45,637 nt of DNA from the NCBI GenBank assembly GCA_002368735.1, contig DFEQ01000006.1:1-45637 (forward strand), given 5' to 3'. The first letter of the stretch is position 1; the number at the start of each line of letters is the position of its first letter. Under the pieces are notes generated by a model, which saw nothing but the letters and a program-made list of their open reading frames with translations, was not told the origin of the DNA and did no database searches. Origin of the DNA: Christensenella sp. UBA3798. GTDB taxonomy: Bacteria > Bacillota > Clostridia > Christensenellales > CAG-1252. A program made the position numbers and the translations under genes. Shown here in pieces: positions 10,301-22,300 of the stretch.

Positions 10301-13300
10301 AGGGACGCGATATCAACTTCTATTCCGAAAAAGACTCCGAACTCACCTACACCCTCGACGTGCAGGCAAACGTCAAGCTTGCGGGCAAAGCCATCGACCT
10401 TGCCCACAGCGAACTTGCCGTCACCGTGAAAGAGGGCACGAGGGAGATATTGACCGTATACTACGTGGGCACGCAGGGCGCTAACGGCGTTTTGTATATC
10501 GCCATCCCCTATTTTGATTTGAGGCTCAAGGTGGACGAAGTGGACTTCGTCTCCAAGATACGCTCCCTCCTCGGCGAGAACAGCGTTTCTGCGGCAGAGG
10601 AGGACGACGCGGAGAGCGGTCCCTCCGTCACCAAGATGATCGCCTCGATGCTGCTTGGCGTCAACGTGTACGACGCCTATCTCGACACAGCGGTCGAGCA
10701 CGGCGAGAGTCGCTTCTACGGCATGCAGGCGCTCTTTGCCAAGAAGGCTTTGAACGTGCTGTTGGAGCTTGCGGGCTTTAGCGGCTTTACCCTTCCCGAG
10801 CTGGAAGAAGGGGACGAAACCTCCTATCTCAAGCTGTATATCGACAAGGCGGAGGATAAGCTCCTCGAGGCGCGCCTTGCCTTTGACATTTCCAAGGCGA
10901 CCTCTATGACCTTGACCGTCTATCAGCCCAAAGTGCAGCTCAACGGCAAGATGCGTTACGACAATAATCTCGGCACCTTTATGAGTATCAGCGAGGCGGG
11001 CTCCTTGACCTTGGGTCTCTCGGCGAGCTTTATCCTCGACAACGACAAGGATAACAATATCGACGTGGCGTCCATCGTCAATATGCTCGTGGAGGACGCG
11101 CACGCGGATAAACTCATCGTCAAGACGGAGGCGTCCACCGCCATCTATACCTTCAAGGTCTCCTTGAACTTCTCTTTGCAGGGCGTGACCGAGAGCCTCC
11201 TCGGGGAAGAGGGCGGTATGAGCGTCAATCAGATGCTCCGCTCCATGCTCAAGAACCTCTACGCCCACATCACTCTCGACCGCACCCTCGAAGGTGTGGA
11301 CGACAGACTTGTGGAGGCGTATTTCTACAACAGCTGTTTGTACCTCGACCTCTCCTCCATCGGTATGCCCAAGGCGGCTATCCCCATGGATATCTCCGCC
11401 CTCATTCCCGCGGACGAAGAGCCCGCCGCGGCGGAGCAAGAGAGCCCCTTGGTGTGCGGTTGTTTGAACCCCGACTGCATAGCGCACGCCGATAGTCATC
11501 CCGACGCCACCCATCCCTGCCGCAACGGCATCGGCGGGATGTACGACGGATGCGAGTGCCGCTACTGCGACCCCGACCCCGATCCCAAGTTTGTGGAAGC
11601 CTTCAACGTCTTCTACACTTCGCGCGGTATCCTCGCAAAGATGGAGACCGAGCTCTTCGCCGCCACCTTACAGGCGCTCGGCATCAAGGCGACCTTGGAC
11701 GTCAGCCTCAACGCGCGCTTGAGCCTGGACGACGGTTTATCCGCTACGGCGGTCTTCTACGGCGTGGATAAGGACGGCGAGAAGGCGCACACCTCCGTCA
11801 CCCTCTCGGTGGCCAAGCCCACCGTGGTCCTCGGCGGCGTCATCGAAGAGATGATAGAGGATACCTCCGACTACGGCTATCTGAACGACCTCAGAAACGT
11901 CAACGTCGATTTCACGATAGAGATCGACACCGCGCTCAACGGTTCTTCCGTTGCGGGGCGTTACTTGATCGACGGCTTTATCGCAGACCTCTTCCGCTAC
12001 GGAGCGGGCGATAAGCAGTCCGAGCTCCCCGTCAACTTGATGCACGATATCAAGGGCAAGATCAGCATCCACGTAGCCGCCAATATCGACTTTGCGGACG
12101 TCAATCGCTCCGAGATACTCCTTCAGGTGTATCATCGTCGCGAGGGCGAGGCTGCGGAAGAATGGATCACCGTCTTCTACGGCGGAGCATACGACCTCAT
12201 CGTATGCCTCCCCATCGTGGACGAAGCATTCAATATGACCTTTAACGTCAATCTCGCCAAGTTCCTCGGGGACGACACCGCAAAGATGATCCGCGATCTG
12301 CCCACCACCTTGTCCGACCTCATCTATGGGGCGCTGGGTTCGGAGGCAGGCGCCGTGGCGGCGGCGGAAGGGAGCACGCCCGATTCGATGCTCGGTTTGG
12401 CATTCTCCGCTATCCAAAACATCGGCTTCCAAGCGGCGGGCAAGATAACGGTGAATGCGGCGCGCACGGTCGTGGAGGACTTCTCCGAGTATATGCTCGG
12501 CAGCATCGTCACCCTTGGCGATATGCAGTACTTCGAGGTGTTCGCCGACCTTCTCAGCCGTGAGATAGGTCTCAAAGCGGGCATCAAGAATAACGCCGAA
12601 GGGCCCACCAATACCTTCGCGCTTACCTTGAAGGACTATTCCTTCTCGCTGGTGAAGAAGGACCTTGAATTCGATAAGACGCAGTATAATACGCTCGAAG
12701 ACTACGAATTCCTTTACGTCAAGGCGTCGGGCAAGATCGATTACGACCTGCCGGACGGCGTCTACGACATCGGCGGACTCATCAGGAGCATCGCCGAAGG
12801 GGTGGAGATCCCCGTCACCTTCGAGGGCCTCACCGGCGAGTTCGAGGTAGTCGTCCAGATGAATATCTGCGTGGAGGAGCTCAAACGCAGCGAGCTGCGC
12901 GTGGACGTTATCTGGAACGATAACTACGTGCTCCAAGCGTATATGGACGTCCTGCGTCAGGAGATATATATCTCGATGCCGTGGTTCGACGTGCAGAAGT
13001 TCCTGATAAAGGGCGTGGATACCTCCTTCCTCTTTGACCTCTTGCCTTCGGCTAAGGGCGACGAGGTGAGCGAGGCGGCAGGCTCCTTGGGCTTTGACCT
13101 TGCTTCTTCCGCCGCGGCGAAGTACGTGACTTTGCTCGGCAAGGTGGTGGACGGCATCTTGATAACCAACGACGAGTCTTCGAGGGGCTTGACGATGACC
13201 ATCAACAGCAACTTCGTCGAGACCTTGCTCTCCGAATTCGCCTCTTCCTTGAAACTCGAATTACCCATCGCTTTCGATACTTCTTTCATCAGTGTGGAGA

Positions 13301-16300
13301 GGAACACGCTGGACTTCACCTTTAACCTCAAGAACCCCTATCACGCCGCGTCCGCAAGCGCGCCCGTAGGGTATATCAAGGGAAAGCTCGCCTTGGAGAA
13401 TTGCGGCTTTACCAACGTCAATATCCGTCCCGATAATACCCAAAACGTGACGGAATTCACCCCCCTCCTCGACTACGAAGAGGACGACCCGCTGATACTT
13501 GAGAATATCAGCGTGAAGACGGAGCTCTTCTTCGACGCGCACCTCCTTGAGCAGCAGCTCAACATGAACGACCTCATGATGTACATCTTCGGCGACGGCT
13601 TTGACCTCAAGACCGAGAAGGTGGACGCCATCTTCCGCTTGGAAGTGCAGGGCACCTTCAACATTCGTCGTATCGCAAGGAGCGAACTCTTGGTCAATCT
13701 GTATATGAATTCGCCCGATCCCGCTCAGCCCGGCAAGTATATCGAAAGGCTCTTTATCCGCGGCTACTACGTGGGTCTTGACCAGGCGGTTTATATCGAC
13801 GCGCCCCTCCTCGGCTTGTACGGTATCAAGGCTACCGGTCTGAACCTCGAGTCCCTGATAGGCGGCGCTTCCTCGGGCGAAGAGTCGGGCGAGAGCCTGA
13901 CCGAGCTCGACTGTGGCTGCAAGTGCGCTTCGTGCTTGGATGGCGGCAAGTGTTACGGGCTGGTGGACGGCGTATTGACACGCCTCTGCGCCTCCGACTG
14001 CACCTGCTCGCATTGCCAAGTGCCGGGATGCACCTGCCGCAACGCGGTGTGCGTGGCTACCGGCAGTTGCTACGACGAAGGCGGCGTCAAGCGTTGCGCT
14101 TCCGAGTGCGGTTGCCACTTGCTTTCTTGCGGATGCGATAACGAGGAATGCTTCTTTAACCGCGGTTGCGTGGGCGCTATCAAGCATTGCGAAGAAGATT
14201 GTCTGTGCTCTTGCTGCACGGTGCCTTCCTGCCACTGCACAAACGTTGAATGTGTGGAAAACGGCAGTTGCTACCGCGCGGACGGCAGTAAAATATGCGC
14301 TCTCGATTGCGCTTGTTCCTGCTCCGTTTTGAAGTGCGGCTGCTCCGACGTCGATTGTCAGGCGAGGGGTACTTGCTACGTTGACGGATCGCGTACCTGC
14401 GACGGCAAGGAATGCTCTTGCGCCTGCACCGCGCTTTCGGACGGCTGTAACTGCAAGACCTGCGCCGATAAGGGCGGATGCGTCGCCCAGGACGGCTCTG
14501 TCCGTTGCGAGAAAGGCTGCACCTGCGAGCATTGCACCTTGCCGTGCGGTTGCACAGACCCCTACTGCGTGGCGGCGGGCGGCTGTGGCTTGAACGGTAT
14601 GTACTGCACGGATAACTGCACTTGCACCTGCCATGGGATAGCGCCTTGCGATTGCAATAATCCCGAGTGCGTGGAGAAGGGTTGTATCGTTTCTTATAGG
14701 AACGCCTATAAGGTACAAGCGAGCGGCGCCAAGGCTTATTACGACATTGCGCGCAAAGTTTATTACCTCGCGGAGAATGCGGACGTGATCGTGGACGAAG
14801 ATGCCCTCGTCATCGAAACGGCAACCTCCCGACCCAAGGTGGTCGCCATCGACGCCATCCACAGAGAGGGCTGCGACCTTGATAAATGCACCTGCTATAC
14901 CGATACCTATCGGTTCAATTGCTTCTGCAAGGACCCCGTGTGTATCAAGAACGGCAAGTGCGTCAAGTGCTATCGCTTGATAAAGGACGAGAAGGGCAAC
15001 GACAAGGTCATATCCATCTGCTATTGCGATAAGAATTTCGTCAAGAAAATCGAAGGTCTCAAAGCCGCGGAGGTCACTTCCGTCGTGTTTAAGAACGGCG
15101 AAACTCCCGTTGCCACTTTGCCGAGCAAGGCGGAGTGGAGCGCTTATATGACCATTGTGGACGGTCTCGTATCTCTGAACGACGCCAATGACAACATCCT
15201 TGCCCTCGAAGGCTACAAGTGGACGGTGTACGTCGAAACGACCTCGGGTACCTATGACTTTGAGTATAAGCTTGGCAGCGGTCCCGTCACGAACGACTCC
15301 TGCAAGTGCCATTACAACGTGCTCGCCTGCTTCTGCACTGATCCGGAGCATATCCGCAGCGGCGTCTGTCCCGGGGACTGCGAATACTGCAACGGCGATT
15401 GCCACAAGTATCGTAGCGACAAGTACGCAGAGGCGTTCGCACAGATGAAGATAACGCCGGCGGGCATCTCTTTCCGCACGACCAACAGCTTCCTCTCCAC
15501 CATCTTCTACGTCTTCTCGGGCAATACCATCAGCAACGTGGACGTGCCGCGCATCAGCGTGGACTTCGCGCTCAACTATATCACGAGGCGCGCCGTGTTT
15601 GACCTTGAAAACGTCAACCAAAGCAGCGTCAAGAAGGTGGTCTTCCAAGGCAAGCACGAGATCGGCGGTCTGTACGAGTCGCTGACCTTGACCACGGCGG
15701 AGGAGATCGCCTCCTATATGGAGATAGGGGAGGGCACCGTCACCTTCTACGATTCCAACGTCAACCTCGGCGAGCTGAAGGACTACGCCTGGTTCGTCAC
15801 CTTCTACGGCGACCTTGACCAAAATCTCGGCACGGTGGATTACGCGATGTACACGGGCGAAACGCAGGGCTTCCTTTCGCATCTCGCCTTGCGCGCGGAC
15901 GTGGTGGTCGAACAATATAAGGACGGCGCGTACACGGGCGAGGAATCCACCTTCGGCGTGTCCTTCGGAGGCATCGAGCTGACGAGCGGCAAGAGCACCT
16001 TTACCATCCTTGACGCGCAGGGAAGGACTGACCCCGTATCGGGCGATCCTCTCCCCGCCGACTTCGCGACCTATCAGACCTTTGAAAAACTGCAAAAGAT
16101 AACGGTGCAGACCGACCTCCACATCGAGATCCATCCCGAGGATACTAACGTTGAGCTCGGGCCCATGCTCAATACCTTGTTCCCCGGTATCGATACCTTG
16201 ATGCAGATCATCGTGGATACTGCAGATTGGACGGAGAATACCGAGATAACCTTTGCGGTGCAAGTCGCCCTCGACCTCAACGACCTTGAGAAGACCCAGC

Positions 16301-19300
16301 TCATGCTCACCGTCACCGAGACGAGAGCCATTGGGGATAAACTGCTCGCCTTTATCTACTACGACGGCGAGGCGGCGACCCCCACCTTATATATCAATCT
16401 GCCCATCCTCGGCGTGCAGGGCACTTACTTTGAGAACGTCACCATCTTTGACTTCTACACCGAGGCGCAGCCCGCTTTGGATTGCGGTTGCGGCGAGGAC
16501 AAGAAGTGCAAGAACGTGCTGTGTATCGATAACGGCTCCTGCTACGACGAATACGGCGTCAGGATATGCGACGGCGAGACCTGCGGCTGTGACTGCGCCT
16601 ACTTCAGTTGCGGCTGCAACTGCGGCGACTGCGTCAAAGCCGACGCTTGCGACGGAACGAAGTGCGGCGCAGGCTGCACCTGCTCGCACCACAGCGTGGC
16701 GGCGGCGGACGATGAGACGGCTCTCGTGTGCGGTTGCACCCGGGCTGACTGCATCGCTTACGGCAGTTGCGGTCCCGATTGCACCTATGACTGCGACGGC
16801 AGTTGCCACTACGTCACCACCAGCGCCACACCGCTTCTCTGCGGTTGTACCGACCCCATCTGCTTGATGCGCGGCAGCTGCTACGAGGCGTGTAAGAACT
16901 GCAAGAACGGCAGATGCCACGACAAGGAGAACGCCGCCCTCTTATTCCACAGCGGGCTCTCGGTCTCCGATCGTATTTACGGCTATCTGTCGCACGTTAT
17001 CAGCCTGACGGTTTCCGACGCGGCGGGCTTCCAGATAGAGGCGGAACCCTCCTTGATCACCACCCTTCTCGTGGCGCTCGGCAGGGACGTGGATATCAGC
17101 GCTCTGGACGGCGTGGGCTCTATCCTCGTGGGCTTCAAGGTGGATGCCAACAGCGATATCGCCATCAACGCGCAGGTGGATCTCGGCGACACAGGCGCGC
17201 ACCTCAGATTGACGGCGGATAACATTAAGATAGACCTCAATAAGAACCTGCTCGAAGTGCCCTCGACGGAGGTCGTTGGCTCCTTGCAGAACTATACGAG
17301 GATGAACCTCAAGAGCTATGTGAATATCTCGCTCTCGGGCGAACTCAACATCACCACCCAACAGGCGGTCCTCGACCTCGGCAGGACGGTATCCGCCGTC
17401 CTCGGCGCGCAGAGCGAGTTTGAGCTCTCCTTCGAGGATGGTCCCGTCAGCCTGGGCTATACCATCGCGGCGAACGTGTCTTTGGAGTCGGTGGATATCA
17501 CGGGACTTATCGCGGGCAAGACCTTTGACGCCAAGAAGGTGCTGGAAACCGGCGAGGCTCTCGTGGAGATCATCGACCTCAAGCACAATAAGACCTTCCT
17601 CTCCATCTATCTGAAAGACGGCGTCGCCTACGTCGACCTCGGCATCTTGGCGAGTGCGCCGCCCATGAAGATAGACCTTGCGAACCTCATCAAGTTCACC
17701 GAAGAGGACTACGTCAGTACGGCGGAAGGGGAGGAAAAGAAGGACAGCGTCTACGACGTATCCTATACCCTCGACCTTCCCGAAGTGGTCACTATCGGCA
17801 AGATGTACCACTACGTGGGCGGCTCTTCGCCCGAATTCCTCGTGGCTTTGAAGGGCTACGAAGTGACGAGCGCCATCATCGTGAACGATGCGACGGGCGT
17901 CAAGACCACCATTGCGGACAAGGATGCTCTCGCCAAATACTTCACCTTTGAATACGCGGCGAATAACGCCAACCACCGCTACGTCAACACCATCCTCTCG
18001 ATGGCGGCGACCAAGGAGGTCAGGGAGCTTGCCAGGGACGGCGAGAACTACTACACCGTCTATCTCATCACCGAGGGCGGCGTGGCTTCCTTCTCGCTCA
18101 AGGTAGCTACGGCAGACGCATACGTCACGGGCGGCGACCGCACCATGGCGCTTGTGGCGGGTATGCTGGGCAACGTCACCTTCAAGTTTGACGAATTCAT
18201 GGTGGGCTTGAATAAGAACCTGATGAAGATATTGGAGGAATACCTCGGCATCAGCCTCAACGCGCCCGCAGTGGACGCGGCGATGTTCTTCGGCAAGAAG
18301 GACGCGGAGACCGTCTATATCGGCGCGACCATCGGACTGAAGAACGGCGAAGGCAAGGGCGTCGACGTCGACTTCCGCCTCGGCAACTTCAAGATCGGCA
18401 TCGGCAAGGCGTACCTCTTGGACGAACTTGACGTCAATAATGATTTGATGCGCACGCACGTGACCCTCGTGGACGGGCATAACGAGATCGTTGAGGGGGC
18501 ATACAGCGATATCGAGAGCATCGATACCGCCTACGCTTCTCTTACGGCGGAAGTGACTTTTGCCGCTTCGGGCGACGCCTCTGTCCCCGCAGACCGTAAC
18601 AGCAAGATATTCGACCCCGACGGCGCGGTCTTCACCTTTGGCGATACCTTCCGCGACGCCATCGGCAACGTGCTTGTCAACCTCGGCATCGACAAGTCGC
18701 TGAACGGCACCTATCGCGTGACCTTGAAGGGCTACTTGAAGACTCTCGACTTTGAGATGCTGGGTCTTTCCGACATCGAGGCATACCTCAAGGTGGAGGA
18801 GAAGACGGGCGAAAGCACCTACGGCGAGATATTCACCATCTATTACGCCGACAACTATATCTATCTGAACTTCAACCCCGAGCGCTTCCCCTACATGACC
18901 CTTCCGGCGACCTGTATCAGGCTGGATTCCGCATTGGATTACTGGACGGGCAAGGATGAGGAAGTCGAGGTATCCGCCGCGGAGAGCGACCTTTCGATCG
19001 CATCCTTCGTCCGCTTGATAGGCGGGGCAACGGTGGGCAACGGCATCATCGCCTTGCACCTCAGCGAAAACTTCGTGGGCGGCATCCTTGAACTCGTCAG
19101 CCCCGAATTCAACAATATCTCTCTCCTCATCGACGAGACCAACGTCGCGTTGGACGTCATGCAGGGCGAGATATCCTTCGACCTCAAGACGAGCGGCGAA
19201 TTTAAGCCCGCGGACTACGTCATCTACGGCAGGGACAGCTATGCCAAGGCGGAGAAGGTTTCGAACGATGAAGCGTATATCGCGGTGTATAACAGCGGCG

Positions 19301-22300
19301 CCTTCAAGGGTATGGAGGGCGACTATCTCCTCTGCGCCGGCGTGGGCGGCGGAGAAGTGGAAATACCCTTCAACGTCAGCGACCTCAAGCGCGAATACCT
19401 CTTTACCGACGAAAACGTCTGGAACGTGATGCTCACGGTGGAGGACGGTAGGTTCGCCATCCCGTCGGGTAAGTTCGAGGCGGGCTCCTATCACGTCGTA
19501 TTCACGATGACGGACGGCACGAATGTCACGACGAAAGCGGGCGACGCCATCGCGGGCGGTGCATACGTGGAGCTTGTGGGGCTCGTCGCGGCAAACGTCA
19601 CGTCGGTCAAGGTCACCATGAACTATCTGCGCCTGCCCATCGACGCATCCGGCCTCTCCGGGGCGAACGGATCCTTCACCACCCTCACTTCTCTCACCTT
19701 TAAACAGGTGGAGGCTTCCAAGGTGTCCGGTGGCTTGGAGCTTGCCGACTTTGCAAAAGCGGGCGGGGCGAATGCCGTCACTATCAAGAAAGCGGCGGTC
19801 GGTGCCCTCGGCGGTGAGCATTACTACGCTTACTTCTTCGCCGACGGTGCTCTCGCCGTGGAGAAGGCGTGGCTCTCGGTGAGCGATGACACCACGATAG
19901 AGCTCTCGCATATCTCGATGGATAACTTGCGCAAGATCGTCTTCGTGCGCGACTATTCGGATGAAACGGAGGCTCCCGAATTCGATTCCTACGCCATCCT
20001 GTCCGCGACAGACGAGGCTATCTTCCTCGACTACAAGGGCAACGTGTATACCAACTACACCGCGCAGCAGAGCTTTGATATGTCCTTCACCGTTAGGGAC
20101 CTGGTCTTCGCCGTCGCGCAGCCCGACGTCGGTCTGTATCAAAAGAATAAGGAAACCACCTATTCCTATAACTATTCGACGGGCGCCGTAACTGCGACCG
20201 CGGGGCTCGACCTGGCGAATTACGCGAATTGGCAGGAGCAGGTCTTCTATCTGGCGACCTCTCTTGAGATCTCCGCCGACTTCGCCACGACCGGCGAGGA
20301 GCTTGCGGGCGGCTATGAACTCTTCGGCAACGACAGCGTGGGTCTCGGCTCGGTCATCGACCAGGTCATCGGCATCCTCAGAATGCAGGAAGGACTGAAC
20401 GAAGTCATCACCTTGAAGGTGGAGATTAAGATATTCGCGGAGGACCCCTACCTGTCCGAGGCGCTCTTTACCTTCTCCGTCAAGACGACCGATAAGTACG
20501 GCGCTGACCCGCAGACGGTCAATAAGCCCTCCATCACCGTTTACTATAAGGGTATGGGCGAGGGCAATAAGAGCTATCTGTATATCGACGCCTCGCGCTA
20601 CTTCCTCGGCAACTTTAAGGTAGAGGCAGATATCGTCACACCCATCCTCGACCTGTTTGACATCGGCTCGAAAAACGACAACTACTCCTCCCTCGACCAA
20701 GAGGTATTGCTGTGCGGTTGTACAAACCCCGAGTGCGTCCTCTACGGTTGCATCAAGGCGGAGAACGGCAGATACGTCGTGCGTTGTAAGGGTACGGGCT
20801 GCACCTGTAAGCATTGCGTGCTCTCCTGCGGTTGCGTGGATGAAAAGTGCCTTTTGAACGGCGGCTGCTACGACGCGGACGGCGTAAGAATATGCGACGG
20901 CGAGACCTGCTCGTGTGATTGCAGCCTCTTGGAATGCGGCTGTACCAACCCCGGCTGTATCGAGCATAAGAGCTGCTACGATGAGGAAGGCAACTTGATG
21001 TGTTTGGTGTGTAACAGCGTCTATTGCCAGCTTGCGGGTCGCTGCTTGTTCGACGACGATTGCGAATTCAGAGAGCAAGGTTACCGCGACCCCTGTACCT
21101 GCTCGCACTGCCGTTTGAAGTGCGGCTGTACCGACAAAGCCTGTTTGGATAACCACAGCTGTTATCGTGACGGCGTACTCCTTTGCGACGCGAATTGCGA
21201 TTGCGACTGCTCCGATAACGCCGTTATCGTCGAGCCCGAGAAGGAGTCGGTTCCTTTCTCCAAGTATCTGCCCTATATGGACAATATCCTCTCCGCGGTG
21301 CAGATAGGCAATAAGATGAGCACCATCGTCTTGAACCCCAACGTCTTCAATAACATATTGCTGATGCTTGGCTATAAGACCTACCTCTGCGATGAGAACC
21401 TCGCCTATATCCGCGCCGAAGTGCACGCCACGACGGCGGAGGGTATGAAGGATACCTTCATCAAGATAGCCGCTAAGAAGGACGACGTATACGACGTCTC
21501 TGTAAAGCTCACGGGCTTCAAGGCGCAGGCGGTGGTCAAGAAGGACGCTACGCAGTTTGCGAGCTTTACCTCTGCATATAACTTTGCTTCGAGCGTGCCG
21601 AACTATGAAAGCTACCCGCTCGTTGAGGAGATGGAGCTGCACTTCGCCACCACCGTCGATATTTCGCTTTCGGGCGGCACCGAAACTCTGCCCATCGGGC
21701 TCAACGACCTCTTGGGTTCCATGCTCGGCTTGGAGGCGGAAGACGTCGCCACCCTCACGGTGGATAACGGCACGGTGCAGACGGGGCTTGACCTCCGCAT
21801 CCATATGGAGATGTTCCTCAACCTGCAGCACAGCAGGCAGACCGAGCTCCTCCTCGAGATATCGCAGGTCAATAAGGCTACGGGTGCGACCACCTTGTCC
21901 CTCGGCGTATACTATCTCAACGCGGAGGAAACCGCATACGTAACCTTGCCTGTCTTCGGACTGTCGGGTCTAAAGATAACGGGGCTCGACCTCTCCGACA
22001 TCCTTGCCAACGTCTTTGAGATAAGGTTGTGGAGCGATATCCGCAACGGCACGAGAGAGAGTGCTTCGGCGGCGGAAGAGGAGACCTCCATCAAGAACGC
22101 CCTGTGGCAACTCATGGGTATGGACCTCGGCGACGACGAGTCCCTCCCCAACGTGATACTCGACTATATCCGCGCTATCAACGAGAGCGGCGAAGAGTAT
22201 GAAGAAAAGTACGACCATAAAGCCAAGTTCGTGCTCTCTATGGGGAATTCCAAGGCGGGCGTCGGCTTGAACCTCTCCTTCATCATGCTCCTGATGGATA

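Noticed and set aside
13912..14685. Iron-sulfur ferredoxin or zinc-finger reading of the Cys units
   Set aside because: The spacing (repeated C-x-C, then x4, x5 and x6-8 gaps) does not fit the C-x2-C-x2-C-x3-C ferredoxin pattern or common zinc fingers, and the protein carries an export signal. Metal binding of another kind is not excluded.
13912..16920. Possible frameshift or assembly error producing the Cys-rich stretches
   Set aside because: The frame is continuous on both sides, the units follow a regular pattern, codon use matches the rest of the gene, and the same unit recurs at seven separate places.
16942..21831. Very long open frames on the minus strand (up to about 1,600 codons), here and along both giant genes
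   Set aside because: All the long ones are in the frame exactly opposed to the sense codons. They stay open only because the giant genes rarely use TTA, CTA and TCA, the sense codons that read as stops in that frame. The frame at 16942 ends precisely at a sense TTA. The sense strand has the signals, domains and repeats.
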